Origin: Buxus sempervirens
Lineage: Eukaryota > Streptophyta > Magnoliopsida > Buxales > Buxaceae
DNA: 64,000 nucleotides
Assembly (NCBI GenBank): GCA_947561395.2
Contig: OX387195.1
Coordinates: 24,443,126 to 24,507,125, forward strand
Reading direction: 5' to 3'
Shown: positions 43,727 to 54,369 of the stretch, piece by piece
Layout of the letters: the number at the start of each line of letters is the position of its first letter
How positions within the stretch are numbered: the stretch's first letter is position 1
Program-made: the position numbers and the translations under genes
Notes under the pieces: model-generated
What the model saw: only the letters and a program-made list of their open reading frames with translations
What the model was told of the DNA's origin: nothing
Databases searched by the model: none

Positions 43727-44148
43727 GGCCTAGTTCACTATTCGTTTTGGATTAAGAATGAGTTCCCATCTCCAAATGAGTTTGCAAAAGTTGAAGAAAT
43801 GTTGGGTTTGATATTTGGTGAAGGGCAATTGATCCTTGTAGAGCTTATACATATTACAAGTTTGTCATTGTTTTAATCGAAAAGAATATTTCATAAATGA
43901 AAACTCTGGCTTTGTCATGTAAAATAATCTTTAAAACAACTTTTAAGTATATCCTTTATAATTTATAAATATTATAAGTATGCCATCGCACTTTTGCTAA
44001 ACTCATTCTGAAAAGCCAGAAATGGGTCTTAGGATGATTTTAGTTTGTTATATATTGTTTGAAACTTATTCATTAATTCCTCAAATGAAACCAAACACCC
44101 ATAAAACCCCTCAAATTCATTCTAACGAATGCCAAATGACACCTAAAC
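43727..44148. mobile_element. MITE-like element
   Basis: AGGCCTAGTTCACTATTCGT at the left and ACGAATGCCAAATGACACCT at the right read as decayed inverted ends (AGGYSTMRTT...ATTCGTT). Internal AACTCATTCTGAAAAGCC and CAAATTCATTCTAACG patches continue the symmetry. About 420 bp; no target duplication could be set. Confidence 0.4.
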
Positions 44149-44369
44149 GTCATTAGAAAATTGGTTTTACCAATTATCTACATGTCCATCTTATAGAATG
44201 TGAACTCCATAATATGAGCTCTTTAGGCAAAATGATATCTTTTGCACTTTTTCCTACATTCTTCCTTGTACTTTAAAAGAGATACTACCACATGGAGTAT
44301 GGGATGGTTTTAGTTTTTCCAACAAGAAAAAACCTCTTTACACATTTAAACACTTTTAGGGTCAAGGAT

Positions 44370-44760
44370 TACAGTTTCGATGTCGACAAGCGTGCCGCCC
44401 ATTGAAAAAAATGGCACGCTGGCGACATGCCGGCGAAAAATCGCCGAAACGACGGAAAAACGGCATGTTTGAAATTTGCCCGAAATTTCGCAAGCATGCC
44501 AAAAATTTAGGGAAAACTCAGTTTTTGAATACCATTTGGCTAAAAAATGGATTTTTTTCTCAGTTTCGACGAAATTTTGCCGGCGTGCCGAAAATTTCAA
44601 GAAAACTCAGTTTTTGAATGTCGTTTGACCAAAAAATGAATTTTTTTTTTCAGTTTTGACGAAATTTTGCCAGTGTGCCAAAAATTTCCGCAAAAATCAA
44701 AATTTTTTTTACTAAAAATCAACATTATTCATAAAAATCAAAATTTTTTTTGTGCTAAAA
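44370..44760. repeat. 89-90-bp tandem repeats
   Basis: Units begin CGAAATTTYGC at 44481, 44570 and 44660 (periods 89 and 90), each with GCCAAAAATTT or GCCGAAAATTT and ACTCAGTTTTTGAA. The third is incomplete. The preceding 44380-44470 stretch has inverted GTGCCGCC/GGCACGC words. The 47.7-kb region has the related words CGTGCCGCTAGCC and GGTGGCACGCC. This may be the outer part of one large LTR-like element spanning to about 47.8 kb. Confidence 0.55.
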
Positions 44761-45811
44761 ATCAAACATTAGCATATGAGGATTTCCAACTAGAAACCAC
44801 CAGAGTTACTCCTTAAAAAAGGAGGGTATTTTATTGTTACGAAACCCTTATCAATTAATTAAATTTTTGTTAAATATAGGTATTTTACTGTTAGGAAACC
44901 TTTATCAATTAATTAAATTTTAGTGATATTTAACTTTTAAATTCGTATACTTTCAAGAATACCATTATATCATTTAACCAAATGATTTGTACACGTCAGT
45001 AAAATAATTTATACAAATTAGTATAGAAGGAACAAGTCATTGTAAGGGTATTCTTGGGAGAATAGGTTTTGAAATCCACTTTGACTAACTGAATTTTAAT
45101 TATGTTCAAAAAATATCACTAAATATAAATTTCCCCAAACTTGGCGCTAAAGATTTGGTTTTATAATTCATAATTTGTTATAATTATTACAAATCCATAT
45201 GTTTTCCAATAAATAATTTATTTTATTCCTAAAATTATTTGACACCTAAAATATATTTTATCTTTTTTTATTATTTATTAATTTATCTCTCCTAAATAAG
45301 ATAAACAATTTATTTTGTTAATATGTATTTGTAATCCATATGCACAAACCAATTTCCTAATTTCATTATAATAATCGATATGATCATAGTCATAAAGTGA
45401 ATAATAAAACATAATATATTACACACGAAGAGGTAATGCACACTTTTAAATATTTCATTCCAAACCCAAATGTTCTAAAGTACAAAGAAGTGATAATAGG
45501 GGTGGAAATGTAATTTTCAAAACTCTTTTAACTTTTAACTTCTTATAATTTCAAACAAGACTAAAGTTATTCAAATTTACAAACACGAACCCAAAAAAAC
45601 TCTCTCTTCCGTGCTCCTCAGGGCTGCCGTCGAAACACTACGGCTTTTCGCCCGCGCGTGCCTATAGACAACCCAAATTGCACTACAAAATGAAAAAATA
45701 ATTGACAATATGTAATTGGGATTTGAAATAGGTAAAAAAAAGTGTAAAATTTGGTCAAACAAACAATAACCGCATTTTATCTATGATTTGGTCATGCCCG
45801 CAGTTGATATA

Positions 45812-45895
45812 CGGTCAAGGTATGACCGCATTAACAATGCGATCAAGGTATGACCACATTAACAATGCGGTCAAGGTATGACCGCATTATATATG
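45812..45895. repeat. Three 28-bp tandem repeats, each a palindrome
   Basis: CGGTCAAGGTATGACCGC followed by ATTAACAATG repeats at 45812, 45840 and 45868. Each unit contains the inverted pair GCGGTCA...TGACCGC around AAGGTA, so each can form a small hairpin. The middle unit has decayed (GATCA/ACCAC). They lie about 200 bp upstream of a TATA box at 46104. Confidence 0.75.
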
Positions 45896-45899
45896 CGGT

Positions 45900-47819
45900 C
45901 GCGGGTTTTTTTTGAGCGAATTCGTCATTTTTCGATTTCTGAGCCTTATCTACACTCAAATCTCTCTTTTGGAGATTCAAATCCTCTTTTTTATCCTCTG
46001 TGGTTTAATGGATTTACATTAACTTCTTTTTTGAAACTCAATTGGAACATTCTGGAACCCTATTTTGGCAAACCCTGGGACCAACCATGCCCCTGGGTTT
46101 GCCTATAAATAGAGGGCCTCTCCTCAAGCAAAGGGCCAAGAATCTGAAGCTTGAAGAGCTCCAAGTGAAGAAGGGAACCCCTGCTTCTCTGTTTTCTCAA
46201 TCCAGGTAAGTCCCTTTTCTCTTTTATTTTTTGTTTTTAATTCTAAAAATAGTCTAATCTTCTCCATTTCTGTAGAATAAGGCCTATTTCTTGTTTGTAT
46301 TCCCAAACCTATCTCCAAATACCTCAAGACTCCTCTCTAGCCGTACAACGTGAAGAGAGAGCTAGGGAAAAGGCCTATTTCTCTTTTATTCTCTGTTCTT
46401 TTCCTTTTTTTTATTTTTTTGTAGAATAAGGCCATTGATTGTGTTTGTATCCCTAAACCTATCTCCAAGTACCTCAAGACTCCTCTCTAGCCGTAAAACG
46501 TAAAGAAAGAGTTAGGGGAAAAGAGAACAGGTGAATCCGTAGGATAGGCCCCTATGTGCTGTAATTTGTGATATGTGGTTGATTTTACTATTCTGTCAAT
46601 GTTTTAATGGTTTTATTCTAAATCTGGAAGAATCCTATGGATCCATGTTGTTTATAGCATGAGATCCTCTTTTCCTCCTACAGTTGGGATTTTTCACACC
46701 ATTGCACCTACATCACTGTTTTCTTGATTTTAGTGATATTAGGCTAAGATTCTGGATCTATCATGATCTATATGGTAGATCTGAAATCAGAAGCCTTAAA
46801 GTAGCCTCTGGGGTTTCATGAGATGATTTTGAAGTTGTTTTAATCTTTGAGAGAGGATCCTGTGGTCTAAACTCTCCCCTTTTGATGTTTTTTCATTAAT
46901 ATGGGTGAATCTGGCTCAGATTCTCTTAATTAATGAGAAACCTGGACGAAATCTGTACCCTAGATGGTTTTGATTCATTCTTTTATTTCCCAAAGTGATT
47001 TTTGGTTTATTTTCAATTTTGAGAGAGGATCCTAATGGTCTAAACTCTCCCTTTTGACATTTTTTCATCAACATGGGTTGACTGGAGTTCTATCTCTTAA
47101 TTAATGAGAAATCTGAATCAGATCTGTACCCTAAAGAACTTTACTCTTCAATGTTTTAATCAAGAGATTTCAATCTGGTTTTTCAACTTTTTAATGGTTT
47201 AGCCTAAAGCTAGTTTTTCAGGTTTCACTTTAGGATGGTTTTCTTTGATTTTATCTCAAATTTATGTCAATCATGAAACCCTTAGAATGGTGTGATCATA
47301 TTGAAGGTTCTGATTAATCGGGCTATTCATATGAAAAACCATACACTTTTGTCACTTTTATGATTTTTTCTTTATTAAGCAAGCTTTCTTTATTTTTAAC
47401 ATGAACAATACCTGGTAACCACCTTGTATGGATGAATAGGGGTGCCTAACACATTCCCCTGTTCATAACCTAATCCCCTTACCCATCTCTGGTTTATTTT
47501 TTATTAAAGTTATTTTTATTCTAATTTTGTTTTTTTATTATTTATTTTATTTGATTATTTTGGTGTCCATTCACACCCTAAAAAAGAATGGTGGCGACTC
47601 CTTGTTTTAAAGAATCCCCTGTGATGATTAGGAAGTCATTAAATTGATTTTCCATGTCTCACAGTGCCATTCACATGCGCGCGCGAACAAAAATTTAAAA
47701 AAAAAAAAGTTGATTTTTTCGGGCCGATTCCAACTGGGTGGCACCTGGTTAGCGAAACGTGCCGCTAGCCAAGCACGCAGTGATTTTTCGGTGGCACGCC
47801 CTGAAAACCATGTATAGGG
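45900..47819 (+). mobile_element. LTR-like promoter and leader region with internal duplications
   Basis: TATAAAT at 46104-46110 is followed by a leader ending in a splice-like CAG-GTAAGT at 46206. A segment with CCAAACCTATCTCCAAATAC and CTCTCTAGCCGTA is duplicated (about 46260-46345 and 46410-46500). Another with TTGAGAGAGGATCCT and TTAATTAATGAGAAA is duplicated (about 46845-46980 and 47020-47140). Near the end GGTGGCGACTCC (47590) precedes a GCGCGCG stretch, like the 3' end of the 2139-5261 element. I read this as a second long LTR of the same broad class; its left end could be as far out as about 44378. Boundaries are unresolved. Confidence 0.4.
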
Positions 47820-47825
47820 CATGGT

Positions 47826-48218
47826 TAGGGATGGCAACAAGGCGGGTTCAGGGTGGGTTTTGGTAAACCCGAGCCTACCCTGTCAACGGTTTAGTCAATA
47901 GCAACACCTAAATCACCCCTGTCAAGGTTAGTAATGGGGATTGGGGTTTACCCAATTATATGATAGAGCTAACAAAAAAAAGGTTCTTTAAATAGAATAT
48001 ATAAATAATAATATTTATCATTAAGATATGTATTTTTTAATATATCATCTGTGTGAAAATTATCTTTTTAACATATTAAAATAATAATCTAATAATTTAA
48101 GGGGAGGTTATGGGTGATTTGGGTTAAACCCTAACCCACCCCTAACTCGAGTTTGGCAATACCAAATCCTATAACTAGGGGTGGCTTATCCATTTAACCC
48201 GATACATTGCCATCCCTA
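47826..48218. mobile_element. hAT-type MITE
   Basis: 393 bp with perfect inverted ends TAGGGATGGCAA / TTGCCATCCCTA. The flanking octamers GGCATGGT (47818-47825) and ACCATGGT (48219-48226) agree at six of eight positions, consistent with an aged 8-bp hAT target duplication. The interior shares CCCT..CAA-GG-TTAG and AACCCTAACCCACC-type blocks with the 7.6- and 8.3-kb copies. Confidence 0.65.
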
Positions 48219-48649
48219 ACCATGGTTGGTAGAAGAGGAGCATGACACCTTCACAGGAACGTAGTCACACTGTATCCAACCCCATTTTAATGGTCTGAGA
48301 GTAGCCACATGACATGTGCCATCCTCCGCCCACTCACAACTAAAAACCCACATGCCATGCCATGCCCATCATACACAAGGCGGGTCCCACTCACATGGTC
48401 TGCCTCCCCACTCCTCTCTTCTCCCTGATCCGACGCCACTGCTTTAACTCCTACGCCCTCCCAAAACGCATCGGGGCCGTTCGTTTTCGGGTCCCAAGTC
48501 GTCGTTATGGGCGGCTGTGCTTGTCCCACACTTGTCCCCCAAAAGAGGGGACAACCACCTCAAAGGTGCCGCTCATGTGACCGACAGCTTTAGCTGTCTA
48601 TGTCCCAAATTCATGTATTGGATTTGGAGCAAAGCAAAAGCCTAGATAT
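48219..48649. other. Upstream region of the IAA1-4-type gene
   Basis: Relatively GC-rich promoter-proximal DNA. Short open frames on both strands are not supported as genes. Confidence 0.4.
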
Positions 48650-48680
48650 TGTCTCTCCCTTATCGCTTTCTCTATAAAAA
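48650..48680 (+). promoter_or_regulatory. Core promoter with auxin-response hexamer and TATA box
   Basis: TGTCTC (48650-48655) is a canonical ARF-binding hexamer, 17 bp upstream of TATAAAAA (48673-48680). The TATA box is 112 bp before the start codon. The arrangement suits an auxin-inducible early Aux/IAA gene. Confidence 0.55.
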
Positions 48681-48791
48681 TTCCCTCACATTCGCCACCC
48701 TCCAACCAATCTCTCTTGCTTAACCTCACCGGAAAACGCAAGAACTCGCCGGAATTTTAGGAGCTTTTGGGTTGTTATTGGGACTGTGAGA

Positions 48792-49583
48792 ATGGAAAGT
48801 GCGGTGACTTATGAGAGCGATCTCAACTTCAAGGCGACTGAACTGAGATTAGGATTGCCAGGAAGTGATGAATCTGATCAGGATCAGATACAGACACAGA
48901 CACAGGTTAGTCTTAGGAGCAACAAACGATCCTTGCCCGAGAGGACTGAGGAGTCGAGATCTAAGAGTAGTTCGAGCGTGTCTGATGCCGGAAATGGTGA
49001 CCGGGAAACTGCTCCGGTGGCCAAGTAAGTGGTTAATTAATATATAGCTGTTGAAGAATTGAGAAATATATATGTGGGGGTGGTTTTATTTTATTTTATT
49101 TTTTTGCCCTTCTTGAGGCTAATTCAATTGTTTAATGGGTTCGTGAATTTACAGGGCACAAGTAGTGGGGTGGCCGCCGATCAGATCATACCGGAAAAAT
49201 AGTTTTCAACCAAAGAAGTCGTCCGAGGCTGAGGCTGCCGGGATTTATGTGAAAGTAAGCATGGATGGAGCTCCTTATCTGAGAAAGATTGATCTGAAGA
49301 TATATAAAGGATACCCGGAGCTTCTCAAGGCCTTGGAAAACATGTTCAAATTCACCATCGGTAAGAATAATTTCTTGATACTTGATTTTAAATAATATTA
49401 CTTGCTCTGATAATCATATATGGTCATGGTGTGATCGATGGTGTTGAAATGTTTCTTGTTTTTTCCTTTCTCGATCAGGTGAGTACTCAGAAAGGGAGGG
49501 ATACAATGGGTCTGACTATGCCCCTACTTATGAAGATAAGGATGGTGATTGGATGTTGGTTGGAGATGTTCCATGGGAGTAAG

Positions 49584-49615
<32 letters not shown>

Positions 49616-49759
49616 AGTGTATTTAATTCTTTTATCTCTCCAAAGGCTTCAAATTTACGAAGGTTGCATATTCCCTTTTGCAGCATGTTCATTTCCTCCT
49701 GCAAAAAGTTGAGAATCATGAGAGGATCAGATGCTAAAGGCTTGGGTTGTGGTGTCTAA
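48792..49759 (+). CDS. IAA4-like: Aux/IAA auxin-response repressor of the IAA1-4 type
   Basis: A nuclear repressor of ARF-driven transcription, turned over by auxin through SCF-TIR1. Exons: 48792-49024, 49155-49360, 49479-49578, 49684-49759. Junctions are GT-AG and the sum is 615 nt, 204 aa. EAR motif TELRLGLPG at 16-24; degron VVGWPPIR at 81-88; PB1 region from [15 protein letters not shown] to [13 protein letters not shown]-terminus [18 protein letters not shown], the signature ending of the short IAA1/2/3/4 clade. At the exon 3/4 junction the usual VPWE reads VPWD, since the split codon is GA-C. Intron 3 carries a CT microsatellite (about 49585-49612). Divergent partner of the 26.5-kb gene and convergent with the mannosidase gene. 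Confidence 0.95.
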
Positions 49760-50510
49760 AACCTATAAAACACAACCCTGAAGGAAAAAAAGAAAAAGGT
49801 TCTTACATGAGGAGTCATCTATAAGCTTGGGTGTGCTACGAGAAGATGATATGTGGATCTAGATCTCCCTTTATCTCTCAGTGTTTTTTCTGCGGATGTA
49901 TTGAGAGGTTGCAAGATGGAAACAAGTTTTTCTTTTTCTCCCTTTTCTTCTTAATCGATCCTTACAGTTGTGAATGAAAGATCCATGGCTGGTGTTGAGC
50001 CTTTTGTGATGTTATTGTCTTTTGTAATAATCCCATGAAACCAAAACTGCACATAGAGATAGAGATATATTCCTTACAAGCTAGAAATTTGTACAGAGGC
50101 AAAATAGCATGTGTTTCTTACTGGTTTTGGTTGTGAATCATTATTAAGGAAATTTAGATTATTGATTTAAAGTATGGTGTGCAGAACATCGTGTGTTGTG
50201 TTGTTGTGATCGATTTCCAAAAGTGAAAATAAAGTCCAAGTGGGTTATGTTTCTTGATTTCTGGCACATTAGGTTAATTGAGATAATAATAATAATTCTA
50301 AAAGGGTAAACGCGTTTCCGCAACCTCTGTTCATTCAGTTGAAAACATTAAAAATTTTTGGGAAGAGATCTAATTCCTTATTCCTTTTATTTAGCGGTTC
50401 GGCTGTACGATCAATTAAAATTTTTTGGATTTTTTTCCTCAATCTAGAAGGAATGTCTATGATAGAAACAATTTTTTTGGTTTTCTACCTTTGTTTAATC
50501 TCCACAACTA
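49760..50510. other. 3' flank of the IAA1-4-type gene
   Basis: Probable 3' UTR and AT-rich spacer; no other feature is recognised. Confidence 0.4.
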
Positions 50511-51030
50511 GGAATTAGTGGTGCTGATGGTAGTGGTTATGTAGTGGTGATGGTGGTGGAAATGGTGGTAGTGGTGAGGAGGAGGTTGTATAGTGATAGT
50601 GGAGGTGGCGGCGGTAACATAGGCCTTCATGGCAACGTGGAGGCTCTAGTGGCGGTGGTGGTGGTGGCAACGGCAACTGTGGTGGTGGTGGTGAGGTGGT
50701 GGTAGTGAGGCAATGACAATGGTTGAGATGGTTGTGGAGATGATGGTGGTATTAATGGTGTGGTAGGTTGAAATCTTTCGCGATGTTTACCTAAATTGGT
50801 CGCTGCTATATGGCTATGAGATGTTGCCATGTGGAGCATCTCATGGTTTGTGTTTTTCATGTGGGCCACCTTTAAAGTAATGGAAAAATGCTAAAATGCT
50901 CCACTTTACAATATCTCACGACTACAAGAATGACCAATTCAGGTAAACATAGCAAAACATAGAGTTAGAGGTGGCAGTGGTGAGTTGGTTTTGGTGGTAG
51001 CGGTAGCAGTAGTAGTGGTGCGATGTTTCC
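50511..51030. repeat. GGT-rich microsatellite interrupted by a foldback element
   Basis: 50511-50760 and 50965-51020 are runs of GGTGGT/GTAGTG-type trinucleotides. Between them the arms 50778-50828 (GATGTTTACCTAAATTGGTC) and 50913-50962 (GACCAATTCAGGTAAACATA onward) form an imperfect 45-bp inverted repeat with about 85 bp between. Each arm abuts the repeat tract, so a small foldback element appears to sit in or have seeded the microsatellite. Confidence 0.55.
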
Positions 51031-52401
51031 ATAAAAAAAGAGCGGAAGTTACATCTTCAATAACAATATTTTCGAGAATTTTTCTCATGTTTTTCTAACA
51101 GGAAATTTAAAGTGGAAAAATTTTCAATTCAGGATCCAACCCATTGACAGCCCTAATTGTACCTAAAAGCTTAAGCAGAAAAGTGAAGATGTAACTATGT
51201 ATACATCCGACTCGTCCATAAAGGATTTGATTCCCTCGTAACCAGCCACAAAGCCAAAGTAGGTTCCATGAACTGGTTTGGGGCCTTACAGGTTCTAATT
51301 GCATTCCAAAAGCAAATATACATGAATGTATCTAAACTTAGATAAAGTAACTATACCCAATATGTATTACACATAACCCATGACATATATAAATGAATTT
51401 GTTATAGAAATTGGAGTAAAAATAAATAAAAATAAAAGTAGCAAATAAAATATCTTGATTATATAAACTAAAAAATTATTCATTGATAAAAATTCAAAGA
51501 ATCACCAAGTAACTTATTAAATGCCTTACTAATTATTATCAATGAAGGCAAAATTAAAAAGTAACTAATAAAGCACTTAAAACCCTTCAAAGAGCCAATA
51601 CCTAGCTATTGGCTCAACCCATTTCTTGACGGGACCAATTTTTTTATCTATAACACTCAGAAGCAAACCTAAAAGATTCTAGTAATTAAAACATTTTTGT
51701 TTGGCAAAATATATATATATATATATATAATATATCCTTTTGAAAATTTTAAAAACCATATTTTTTTTTTTTTTTTAAAAACCCCACACACTGGCTTCTA
51801 AAATTATTTTCAAAGCTCTCATATTCCTTAAATAACATCTCACCCACGACTTAATATAACAATTCATGTAAGACATTTAAATGTGTATGTGCACTATTGT
51901 ACATATTAGCCCCGTGTAAAACCTAAACCTAACCGAAATGAACAAACCGTTGACAGGTCGCCCTTTGGTCCAACCCGCCCCAACCATGTTAGGATCATCT
52001 GGGTTTGGTATAGGATGGGACTTGTGTCTCTTTGATGGAGCCATGGCAGCTTTCTTCTTTTTAAGTTTTAAAGGAAAGAAAGATCTGAAGCATCACTTTC
52101 AGCTTCAGCCATCTTTTTCAGCGTTCTTGGAAAGAAGAAAGTCTTGGGGAGACAGCTCCTTTGATGAGTAGCTAAACGGACAAGACAAGCACACGTGATG
52201 CATGTGGGAGGAGATGGGAAGGCTACCATCACATTCAAGTTATTATGGCGGGATTGCACGGGTGGATGCAGACGCTTGAACTTATCTGGTTCGATTCTAG
52301 AAGAGCTATCTCTATACAATTATGGAACATGATCAATATTATGTGGCTTCAAAAAATTGAAGAAAACCGTCTTTCTCTCACATGATTAACTCAAATCCAA
52401 G
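51031..52401. other. Intergenic DNA without recognised genes
   Basis: AT-rich spacer with an AT microsatellite near 51710-51735 and a poly-T tract near 51762-51776. No supported coding region. Confidence 0.4.
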
Positions 52402-52962
52402 TAGGGGTGTCAATTGGTTTGGTGTAAACTGAAATCCCATTGAACCAAATCGATTTTTAACAGTTTGGTTTGCTTTTATTCTTAGTTTGGTTCGGTTTCG
52501 GTTTAAAAAAGTATAAACCGAACTAGTTTGGTTTGGTTTACAGTTTAGGTGGTGGAGAAACCGAACTGAACCGAACCGAAAACTGAACTATATTAATATA
52601 TATGTAAAATTTTAATTACATATAATATATATACAAAAATTTCGAAACCTCTTACCACACTTTGTTATTAAAACCTACTATTTTTCTCTGTTAATGTAAG
52701 ATTATAAAAATACCATTTCTATTTTCTAGTAAATAATATTGTTTACATTTGTATTTTAGTAAACAATATAGTTTAAATTTCAAGGATATCATAATTTCGG
52801 TTTTTTGGTTCAGTTTACGGTTTAATCATTTAATTTCAGTTCGGTTTTCGGTTTATGATTTGTAATTGAAATTCGATTTGGTTTTCGGTTTTGATCAACA
52901 TAATTTGGTTTGGTTTAGGTTTGGTATAAAGACCAAACCAAACCAACCGAATTACACGCCTA
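52402..52962. mobile_element. hAT-type MITE (561 bp)
   Basis: The ends TAGGGGTGTCAATTGG and CCGAATTACACGCCTA are imperfect inverted repeats, and the interior is rich in GGTTTGGTT/AACCAAACC in mirror order. The flanks AATCCAAG (52394-52401) and AGTCCAAG (52963-52970) match at seven of eight positions, giving an 8-bp hAT target duplication. Confidence 0.75.
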
Positions 52963-54369
52963 AGTCCAAGCCCTAGGCTCAAAATAAAGTTAGAAGTCCA
53001 AGCCTAACCCAATTAGGCCTATTTTTTTTTTGTAATTTTCTTAATTTCTGTAATTTTATTAGAAAACTATTCGAAATATATATCTACTTTTAAAGATTTT
53101 CGTTACCTAATTTTTCAATAAATTAAGCAAAAACACGCTATTAAATTTTACAGAAGAAATTAATAGTATGACAAATGATTTTGAGATATGTATAAAATTA
53201 GTCACCTTAGGTTTATGCATAAAATTGAAGTTCAAAATCAAGCCCGGCAACATAGTAGGTCCAATGGGTCAAGCCTCAAATTGCCATTAAAGGGAGTAAG
53301 CTACTGAAAAAAGCTTGAGGCCTAATGATGGAGGCTTGGAACAGCACAATTATGTAATAAACAGAGGTGTGCCACCAGAACTGGATCCGATACCTGCCCG
53401 TACTAATTGTTAACTTCTTTAGTAAATTGGTTTTCAGTGATGCTTTTTAAAACTTATTGAGATTCAGTTATCCAATTCTTGTTCTCAATTACTTTAAAAA
53501 AGTATCATTATTTTATAATTAGTGAGAATTTGGTAACTGAATCTGAATTCTTTCTAATAAATATCGCTTAAACCCAATTTTCCCTTACTTTTTTTCCTTC
53601 TTCTTTTGATTTTTCTGAAGACTGAAACCAGTTTGCTGGTTTTTTTCTGGGTGACCGGGCGGTGCTGCATTATCCACCTGTTATTGAAAGATCTGTATCC
53701 TGCACTAGATGAGGAAACTGCATGGCTGGAGACAGATCATGAGTCTATTTGCTGAAAATGAGAGGAATAAAGACATTTTAATAACCATAATAAATGGAAT
53801 ATAACTTAAAACGTCTTTGTTTTGCAGAACCTGATTATTTAATTTACTAAAAAAAAATTGAACTGTTCATCCAATGTTTACTAGATCTGAATGCTGTTTT
53901 TTGACTTCTAAATGGTTATTTTTCCTTCGAAGCCAACCCAATCACTAACGAAGATTTACATGGAAGCCAGTTAATTTACAGGTTCCAATATAACTAAACT
54001 AAGTTCATTTCTTCAGTCTTTGGAGCTGTGAGTACAACAAAGTAACCAGAAGACCTGCCTGCTTTTCCTTGTGTGCCCATTTATTTGCTGCTCCTAAATG
54101 TTCTGTGCCGATGTTGAATTGCTTGAACCTGTAACCGAAAATTCATCACCTGTTGTCAAAAAGACCAAAATTGAGGAGGAAGTGCTTTGGGACTTAGGCT
54201 AGAAGGCTAGAAGCCTGAAACTGCCTTGGACCATTTCTTGCAATCAGCATCAGCAGTCACAGTTGGCGTTCAGTCTTCCAGCTGTAAAAGGATGTCTGCA
54301 GACCAGGCACTGATGCTGCATTCCAAATGTTTATCCTCTTCCAAATTTTCATCATCAACGCTCTAGGTA
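52963..54369. other. Spacer and probable 3' UTR of the mannosidase gene
   Basis: No gene recognised. The last several hundred bases before 54370 are likely the 3' UTR of the minus-strand GH47 gene. Confidence 0.4.

Noticed and set aside
48287..48580. Opposing open frames upstream of the IAA1-4-type gene
   Set aside because: GC-richer promoter-proximal DNA lengthens chance frames on both strands; no domain recognised.
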